DNA of 10,307 bases from Longimicrobium sp. Lineage in GTDB: Bacteria; Gemmatimonadota; Gemmatimonadetes; Longimicrobiales; Longimicrobiaceae. Positions within the stretch are counted from its first letter, which is position 1. Each line of letters opens with the position of its first letter. Below, in pieces: positions 5,465 to 10,307 of this stretch. A program made the position numbers and the translations under genes. The stretch lies in contig JAUJMI010000052.1 in assembly GCA_030446945.1 (NCBI GenBank), positions 2,651-12,957 on the forward strand, read 5' to 3'. The notes beneath the pieces are model-generated. The model saw only the letters and a program-made list of their open reading frames with translations, ran no database searches and was not told the origin of the DNA.

Positions 5465-5471
5465 ACTTCCC

Positions 5472-6494
5472 ATGGCGAGCGAAATGGATCGGGTGGTACC
5501 GCTGGGGCAGCTGGACGACTTCAAGGTGGCCGACGGCGATCCGGACGTGCGCGGCTGGCAGGTGGTGGCCTCCGACGGGCAGACGATCGGCGAGGTGGAC
5601 GAGCTGCTGATCGACACCAACGCCATGAAGGTGCGCTACCTGGACGTCGAGGTGGAGAACGGCCTGATGGCCGAGCCCGACCGCCACGTCCTCGTCCCCA
5701 TCGGCTACGCGCGCCTGGACCGCAGCGCCGACCGCGTGATGGTGGACAACATCGCCTCCACGGATCTTCGCACCATGCCCGCCTACGACCAGTCGCCGGT
5801 GACGCGCGACTATGAGACGAGCGTGCGCAACAGCTTCCCCGGCGGCACGGCGGCTACCGAGATCGAGAGCGGCGCCGGGATGGCCGCGGCCGGCTCGCAC
5901 GACACCGACTTCTACACGCACGACTCGTTCGACGACAACCGCTTCTACGGGCGCGGGATCGAGACGGGGGCCGGCGAGCAGCGGATGACGCTCTCCGAGG
6001 AGGAGCTGGACGTCGGCACGCGGCAGGTGCGGGCGGGCGAGGTGGAGATCGACAAGCACGTCGAGACCCGCCACGTGTCCGAGAACGTGCCGGTGATGCA
6101 CGAGGAGGCGGTCGTGGAGCGCCGCCCGATCACCGACCCCATGTCGGCGCGAGGCGCCACCATCGGTGAGGACGAGACGATCCGCGTCCCGCTCACGCAG
6201 GAAGAGGTGGTCGCCGAGACGCGCACCGTCGCAAGGGAGGAGCTGGTGGTGCGCACCAACCAGGTGACCGAGACCGACACCGTCGAGGCCGACCTGCGCC
6301 GCGAGCGCGCCGATGTGCACCGCGAGGGCGAGACCCACGGCGCCGGCTACAGCGCCGGCTCCCCGGGCCTCGGCGGGACGGCCGGGAGCGGCCTGACCGA
6401 CAATCCGGGGATCGGGAACGGGAACGATAGCACGGGGCTGAACAACAGCTCCACCGACCCGCTCCGGCGCGACAACACCGGCGGCAACCTGTAG
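5472..6494 (+). CDS. PRC-barrel and DUF2382 (YsnF/AvaK) domain stress-type protein
   Basis: This soluble, acidic 340-residue protein has no signal peptide. Residues about 28-98 form a PRC-barrel (WQVVASDGQTIGEVDELLID, KVRYLDVEV, VLVPIGYARLD), a small beta-barrel also found in photosynthetic reaction centre H subunits and RimM. Residues about 100-168 are a polar linker. Residues about 171-284 are a DUF2382 domain (MTLSEEELDVGTRQVRAGEV, VPVMHEEAVVERRPI, IRVPLTQEEVVAETRTV), with its repeating charged strand pattern. The tail from about 286 is Gly/Asn/Ser rich and probably disordered. PRC-barrel plus DUF2382 proteins are widespread in bacteria and often linked with general stress; no biochemical activity is established for the family. 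It has a strong ribosome binding site and its own terminator, so it is probably monocistronic. It is divergent from the PYP gene. Confidence 0.93.
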   Translation: MASEMDRVVPLGQLDDFKVADGDPDVRGWQVVASDGQTIGEVDELLIDTNAMKVRYLDVEVENGLMAEPDRHVLVPIGYARLDRSADRVMVDNIASTDLRTMPAYDQSPVTRDYETSVRNSFPGGTAATEIESGAGMAAAGSHDTDFYTHDSFDDNRFYGRGIETGAGEQRMTLSEEELDVGTRQVRAGEVEIDKHVETRHVSENVPVMHEEAVVERRPITDPMSARGATIGEDETIRVPLTQEEVVAETRTVAREELVVRTNQVTETDTVEADLRRERADVHREGETHGAGYSAGSPGLGGTAGSGLTDNPGIGNGNDSTGLNNSSTDPLRRDNTGGNL

Positions 6495-6517
6495 CCACCG
6501 GCGCCACCGGATGAACG

Positions 6518-6555
6518 GAGGGGCGCTTCCGCAGCCGCGGGGGTGCCCCTCGTTT
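6518..6555 (+). terminator. Intrinsic terminator after the PRC-barrel/DUF2382 gene
   Basis: GAGGGGC (6518-6524) pairs with GCCCCTC (6545-6551). An inner CCGC/GCGG pair lies between them, and GTTT follows. It begins 24 bases after the stop codon. The T tract is short but the stem is strong. Confidence 0.65.
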
Positions 6556-6568
6556 ACTCTGCTGGGGG

Positions 6569-6720
6569 CCGTGCCGGGGCACGGGTCGGGTCACCGGGTC
6601 CGGATCACCGGGGGCTGAAGCCCCGGCTGGAACTACGGGAAGACCACTGAAGTGCTCTCGCGAGCCGCGACCAGACCGCGAAGGCGGACTTTGTGCTGTT
6701 GTTGCAGCGAGCTCACTCGC
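6569..6720. repeat. Cluster of five short hairpins (modular intergenic repeat)
   Basis: Five small inverted repeats occur in series: CCGTGCC/GGCACGG (6569-6584), CCGGGG(G)CT/AGCCCCGG (6608-6626), CACT/AGTG with GA loop (6645-6654), CCGC/GCGG with GAAG loop (6676-6687) and GCGAG/CTCGC with CTCA loop (6707-6720). Three have loops containing GA or GAA. The stretch is non-coding and ends 15 bases before the next start codon, so part of it must form the leader of the sugar kinase mRNA. It resembles composite repeats I remember from Longimicrobium-like genomes, which is a recollection rather than a search result. Confidence 0.6.
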
Positions 6721-6735
6721 CACCGGGGCACTGCA

Positions 6736-8190
6736 ATGAACGATTCGGGCGCGGTACGGGGGCCGTGGATCCTGGCGCTGGACGCCGGGAGCTCGTCCGT
6801 GCGCGCCGAGTTGTTCGACACGGCGGGGGCGGAGCCGACGGGGTTCGGGGCCGCGAGGGCCGAGTATTCGTGGCGCACCGAGGAGGGCGCTATGGAGACC
6901 GACGCGGAGGCGCTCGTCGGGCGCTGCGTGGAGGTGATCGACGGGGCGGTGGTCGCGGCCCGACGCGCCGGGGCCGAGATCGGCGGAGTGGCGATGGCGA
7001 CCTTCTGGCACGGTCTCGCGGGCGTAGGAAGCGACGGGCGCGCCGTGACGCCGCTCTTCGGGTGGGGCGACGCCCGGGCGGCCGACGCGGCGCGCGAGCT
7101 CGCCGGGCGGATGGACGCGGCGGAGTACCACCGGCGGACCGGGTGCTGGCTTCATGCCAGCTATCCCGCCGCGCGCCTCCTCTGGCTTCGCGCCGAGGCC
7201 GGCGATAGCTTGCCGCGCGCCGTCACCTGGCTCTCGGTGGGCGAGATGCTCCTCCTGCGCTTCTTCGGCGAGGCGCGCACGTCGCTCTCTATGGCGTCGG
7301 GGACCGGGCTGTTTGGCCTTCGCTCGTGCGCGTGGGACGAGGAGACGCTGGCCGCGGTCGGCGTGGAGACGAGCGCGCTGCCGGCGGTGTCGGACGAGCC
7401 GCTGCGCGGGCTCGGGTCGGAGTGGGCGGCGCGCTGGCCGGAGCTGGCGGAGGTCCCCTGGTTTCCCGCGCTGGGCGACGGCGGGTGCGCGAGCCTGGGG
7501 AGCGGCGCTTTCGGACCCGGCCGCGTCGGGCTGACCGTGGGGACGTCGGCGGCGCTGCGGGTGCTCCGTGTCGATCCCGATCCGCAGCCGCCGGTGTCGT
7601 TGTGGTGCTACCGGCTGGATGCGTTGCGCACGGTCTCAGGGCGGGCGCTGTCGAACGGGGGGAACGCGTTCGCGTGGCTGTCGCGGACGCTGGTGCTGCC
7701 GGCCGCCGAGGAGCTGGACGCGGCGCTGGACGAGCTTCCGCCGGACGGGCACGGGCTGACGGTGCGCCCGGGACTGGTGCCCGGACGGCCCCCCGCGATG
7801 GATCCCGACGAGCGGGCTGTGCTCCATGGTGTCTCGCTCGCCACGACGCCGCTGCACATTGCGCGGGCGTGGCTGGAAGCGGTCGCCTATCGCATCGCGG
7901 ATGCGGCGGACGCGGTGGAGCGCGCGTACGGACCCGCCGCCGAGGTGGTCGCCAGCGGCGGCGCGTTGCATGCGTCGCCCGCGTGGACCCGCATCATGGC
8001 GGACGTGCTGGGACGCCCCGTGCGCCTGGCCGCGGTGGACGAGGAAACCGCGCGCGGCGCGGCGCTGATCGCGCTGGAGCGGCTGGGGCTGATCGACGAT
8101 CTGGCGGCCGTGGCGCGGGTCGGCGGCGAGCTGTTCGAGCCGGACGAAGGGCGGCACGCGGTGTACGCGGCGGCGAGGGAACGGAGGTAG
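6736..8190 (+). CDS. FGGY family carbohydrate kinase, gluconokinase-like
   Basis: This 484-residue soluble kinase transfers phosphate from ATP to a sugar or sugar acid. The FGGY fold is shown by the N-terminal phosphate loop LALDAGSSSVRAELFD (13-28), FWHGLAGV (90-97), the likely catalytic base D248 in PALGDGGCAS, the second phosphate motif VGTSAAL (268-274) and the adenosine motif VVASGGALHASPAWTRI (404-420). RTGCWLHASYPAARLLWL (134-151) and SMASGTGLFGL (185-195) resemble the gluconokinase branch more than glycerol or xylulose kinase, so gluconate is the best guess and is not proven. The usual GERSP-like motif is altered to GRPPAMDPDE (350-359). The ATG at 6736 matches the family N-terminus, though only a poor GGGG stands before it. 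The transketolase gene follows 96 bases later on the same strand, which fits a role feeding the pentose phosphate pathway. Confidence 0.9.
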   Translation: MNDSGAVRGPWILALDAGSSSVRAELFDTAGAEPTGFGAARAEYSWRTEEGAMETDAEALVGRCVEVIDGAVVAARRAGAEIGGVAMATFWHGLAGVGSDGRAVTPLFGWGDARAADAARELAGRMDAAEYHRRTGCWLHASYPAARLLWLRAEAGDSLPRAVTWLSVGEMLLLRFFGEARTSLSMASGTGLFGLRSCAWDEETLAAVGVETSALPAVSDEPLRGLGSEWAARWPELAEVPWFPALGDGGCASLGSGAFGPGRVGLTVGTSAALRVLRVDPDPQPPVSLWCYRLDALRTVSGRALSNGGNAFAWLSRTLVLPAAEELDAALDELPPDGHGLTVRPGLVPGRPPAMDPDERAVLHGVSLATTPLHIARAWLEAVAYRIADAADAVERAYGPAAEVVASGGALHASPAWTRIMADVLGRPVRLAAVDEETARGAALIALERLGLIDDLAAVARVGGELFEPDEGRHAVYAAARERR

Positions 8191-8286
8191 GGGACAGGGG
8201 AACGGGGACAGCAAGCGGCCTCGGTCCGCTGCTCCGTCACCCGCCCGGGGAAGGCCGCGATCCAATCACATTCGAACCAAAAGACG
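8191..8286 (+). other. Intergenic spacer before transketolase
   Basis: The spacer begins with an imperfect purine direct repeat (GGGACAGGGGAACGGGGACAG, 8191-8211). A small hairpin, AGCGG (8214-8218) with CCGCT (8226-8230), follows. No terminator T tract and no convincing promoter were seen. Co-transcription of the kinase and transketolase is therefore likely. Confidence 0.4.
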
Positions 8287-10307
8287 ATGCCCTCTTCCGG
8301 CACCACGAGCGGGAGCGAACTGGACCAGCTCTGCATCAACACGATCCGCACCCTTTCCATGGACGCGGTGCAGGCGGCCAACTCGGGACACCCGGGGACG
8401 CCGATGGCGCTGGCTCCGCTGGCGTACGTGGTCTGGATGCGACACATGCGCCACAACCCGCTCGATCCCAAATGGTTCGGGCGCGACCGCTTCATCCTGT
8501 CCGCGGGTCACGCCTCGATGCTCCTGTACTCGATGCTCTACCTGACCGGGTATGGGCTGGAGCTGCAGGACCTCAAGGACTTCCGCCAGTGGGAGAGCCG
8601 CACCCCCGGGCACCCCGAGTACGGCCACACGCCCGGCGTGGAGACGACGACGGGGCCGCTGGGGCAGGGCATGGCCAACGGAGTGGGGATGGCGATGGCC
8701 GAGGCGCACCTGGCCGCCCTCTACAACCGCGAGGGGCACGAGATCATCGACCACCACGTCTACGCCATCTGCTCCGACGGCGACCTGATGGAGGGCGTCG
8801 CGGCCGAGGCGGTGTCGCTGGCCGGGCACCTGAAGCTGGGGAAGCTGATCTACTTCTGGGACGACAACAAGATCACCATCGAAGGCTCCACCGATCTCGC
8901 CTTCACCGAGGACGTGGAGGGGCGCTTCGCCGCGTGCGGTTGGCACACGCAACGGGTGGAGGACGTCAACGATCTGGAGGCGCTCGATGCGGCGATCCAG
9001 GCGGCCAAGGGGGACCCGCGCCCGTCGTTCATCGCCGTGCGCACGGTGATCGGCTACGGATCGCCCAAGAAGGCGGGCTCGGAGAAGGCGCACGGCGAGC
9101 CGCTGGGGGCGGAGGAGATCGTCGCCACCAAGCGCAACCTCGGGTGGCCGTCCGAGGAGCCGTTCCACGTCCCCGAGGAGGCGCTGCGGCATATGGGCCA
9201 GGCGGCGGAGCGCGGCCCCGGCGTGCAGCGCGAGTGGGAGGAGCGGTTCGATGCGTACGCGGCGGCGCACCCGGAGCTGGCGCGCGGCCTCCACGGCGCG
9301 CTGGAGCACCGGCTCCCCGACGGGTGGGACGCGGAGATCCCCACCTGGGCGCCGGACGAGAAGCCGATCGCCACGCGCGCGGCGTCGGGAAAGGCGCTGA
9401 ACGCGATCGCAAAGAACGTCCCCTGGCTGATGGGCGGGAGCGCGGACCTGGCGGGCTCCAACAACACCAACATCGACGGCGGCGGCGACTTCGAGGCGGG
9501 GAGCTACGCGGGGCGCATCCTGCACTTCGGGGTGCGCGAGCATGCGATGGGGTCGGTGATGAACGGGATGACGCTGCATGGCGGCGTCCGCGTCTTCGGC
9601 GGTACGTTCCTGATCTTCTCAGACTACATGCGCCCGCCGATCCGCCTGGCGGCGCTGATGGAGCAGCCGACGATCTACGTCTTCACGCACGACTCGGTGG
9701 GGCTGGGCGAGGACGGCCCCACGCACCAGCCGATCGAGCAGCTCGCGGCGCTGCGCTCCATCCCCGGCCTCGTCGACCTGCGGCCCTGCGACGCCAACGA
9801 GACGGCCGAGGCGTGGCGCTTCGCGATGGAGTTCACGGAGGGGCCGGTCTTCATGGCGCTGACCCGCCAGGCCCTTCCGCACCTCGACCGCACCCGCTTC
9901 GGCGCCGCATCCGGCCTGCGCCGCGGCGCCTACGTGCTCTCGGACGCGGAGGGCGGCGATCCGGAGGTGGTGCTGATGGCCACCGGCTCGGAGGTCGCGG
10001 TGACGCTGGAGGCGCAGGAGGCGCTGCGGGCCGAGGGGATCCGTGCGCGCGTGGTGAACATGCCGAGCTGGCAGCTCTTCGCCCGCCAGCCGCGCGAGTA
10101 CCGCGAGTCGGTGCTGCCGCCAGCCATCACCGCGCGGGTGGCGGTGGAGGCGGGGAGCCCGATGGGCTGGCACCAATGGGTGGGGAGCGAGGGGCACATC
10201 GTGGGGATCACGCGCTTCGGCGCATCGGCGCCGGCCACGCGTGTCTTCGAGGAGCTGGGCTTCAGCGCCGGCAACATCGCCGCGCACGCCCGCGCCGCCC
10301 TCGGCCG
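8287..10307 (+). CDS. tkt: Transketolase (3' end cut by the window)
   Basis: This thiamine diphosphate enzyme moves two-carbon ketol units between sugar phosphates in the non-oxidative pentose phosphate pathway. The window holds 673 codons with no stop, and the family is about 660-680 residues, so only a few are missing. Visible motifs: SGHPG (33-37, H35), GHAS (74-77, H75), TPGHPEYGH with H109, TTTGPLGQG, the thiamine site GDLMEG (165-170) with DDN (192-194), KAHGEPLG with H269, catalytic E418 in [10 protein letters not shown], and [11 protein letters not shown] with H480. All known catalytic and cofactor residues match the E. coli enzyme with an offset of 7-9 residues. The C-terminal domain reaches [19 protein letters not shown], the standard end. 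The ATG at 8287 gives the normal N-terminus; the ribosome binding site is weak. Confidence 0.97.
   Translation, partial: MPSSGTTSGSELDQLCINTIRTLSMDAVQAANSGHPGTPMALAPLAYVVWMRHMRHNPLDPKWFGRDRFILSAGHASMLLYSMLYLTGYGLELQDLKDFRQWESRTPGHPEYGHTPGVETTTGPLGQGMANGVGMAMAEAHLAALYNREGHEIIDHHVYAICSDGDLMEGVAAEAVSLAGHLKLGKLIYFWDDNKITIEGSTDLAFTEDVEGRFAACGWHTQRVEDVNDLEALDAAIQAAKGDPRPSFIAVRTVIGYGSPKKAGSEKAHGEPLGAEEIVATKRNLGWPSEEPFHVPEEALRHMGQAAERGPGVQREWEERFDAYAAAHPELARGLHGALEHRLPDGWDAEIPTWAPDEKPIATRAASGKALNAIAKNVPWLMGGSADLAGSNNTNIDGGGDFEAGSYAGRILHFGVREHAMGSVMNGMTLHGGVRVFGGTFLIFSDYMRPPIRLAALMEQPTIYVFTHDSVGLGEDGPTHQPIEQLAALRSIPGLVDLRPCDANETAEAWRFAMEFTEGPVFMALTRQALPHLDRTRFGAASGLRRGAYVLSDAEGGDPEVVLMATGSEVAVTLEAQEALRAEGIRARVVNMPSWQLFARQPREYRESVLPPAITARVAVEAGSPMGWHQWVGSEGHIVGITRFGASAPATRVFEELGFSAGNIAAHARAALG

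Noticed and set aside
5225..5626. N-terminal extension of the PYP frame up to 5626
   Set aside because: The extension overlaps the divergent gene, has no family similarity, and is excluded by AGGAG before the ATG at 5224 and by the canonical 125-residue PYP length.
5436..6338. Minus-strand 300-codon frame opposite the PRC-barrel/DUF2382 gene
   Set aside because: It is a shadow frame; the plus strand has a clear ribosome binding site and two recognised domains.
8266..9579. Minus-strand 437-codon frame opposite transketolase
   Set aside because: Transketolase motifs are intact on the plus strand; the antisense frame is open only because of GC-biased codons.

Overview
The window is uniformly GC-rich, with strongly GC-ending codons, and comes from a bacterial chromosome. 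The gene mix is soil-type: a UV damage endonuclease, a photoactive-yellow-protein homologue, a PRC-barrel/DUF2382 stress protein and a lipoprotein cytochrome c. The intergenic hairpin and short tandem repeats resemble those I remember from Gemmatimonadota (Longimicrobium-like) genomes. That placement is an inference, and no rRNA or other marker is present to confirm it. No tRNA, IS element, CRISPR array or phage gene was seen.

Layout. Positions 1-36 hold the last codons of an upstream gene. A plus-strand block follows: a single-pass membrane protein with C-terminal TPR-like helices (39-1100), a double zinc-ribbon protein (1136-1765), a terminator-like hairpin, and a small lipoprotein cytochrome c (1833-2282) closed by a textbook terminator. 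After a palindromic repeat comes a leuB-like beta-decarboxylating dehydrogenase (2511-3548). It converges on a minus-strand pair: a photoactive yellow protein homologue (5224-4844), then a UvsE/UVDE UV damage endonuclease (4649-3714). The gap between the pair carries a 17-bp-arm palindrome and short tandem repeats. The PYP gene is divergent from a plus-strand PRC-barrel/DUF2382 protein (5472-6494). Beyond a terminator and a cluster of small hairpins lie an FGGY sugar kinase resembling gluconokinase (6736-8190) and a nearly complete transketolase (8287 to the window end), a plausible sugar/pentose-phosphate unit.

The most interesting feature is the stand-alone 126-residue PYP homologue. It aligns without gaps to Halorhodospira PYP through the chromophore cysteine (Cys69) and keeps Glu46, but has Phe42, Ala50 and Met52 in place of Tyr42, Thr50 and Arg52. 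It is encoded directly upstream of a UV repair endonuclease and head-to-head with a stress-type protein. This may be a light- or UV-linked stress/repair neighbourhood. The individual gene identities are well supported; the functional link is inferred.
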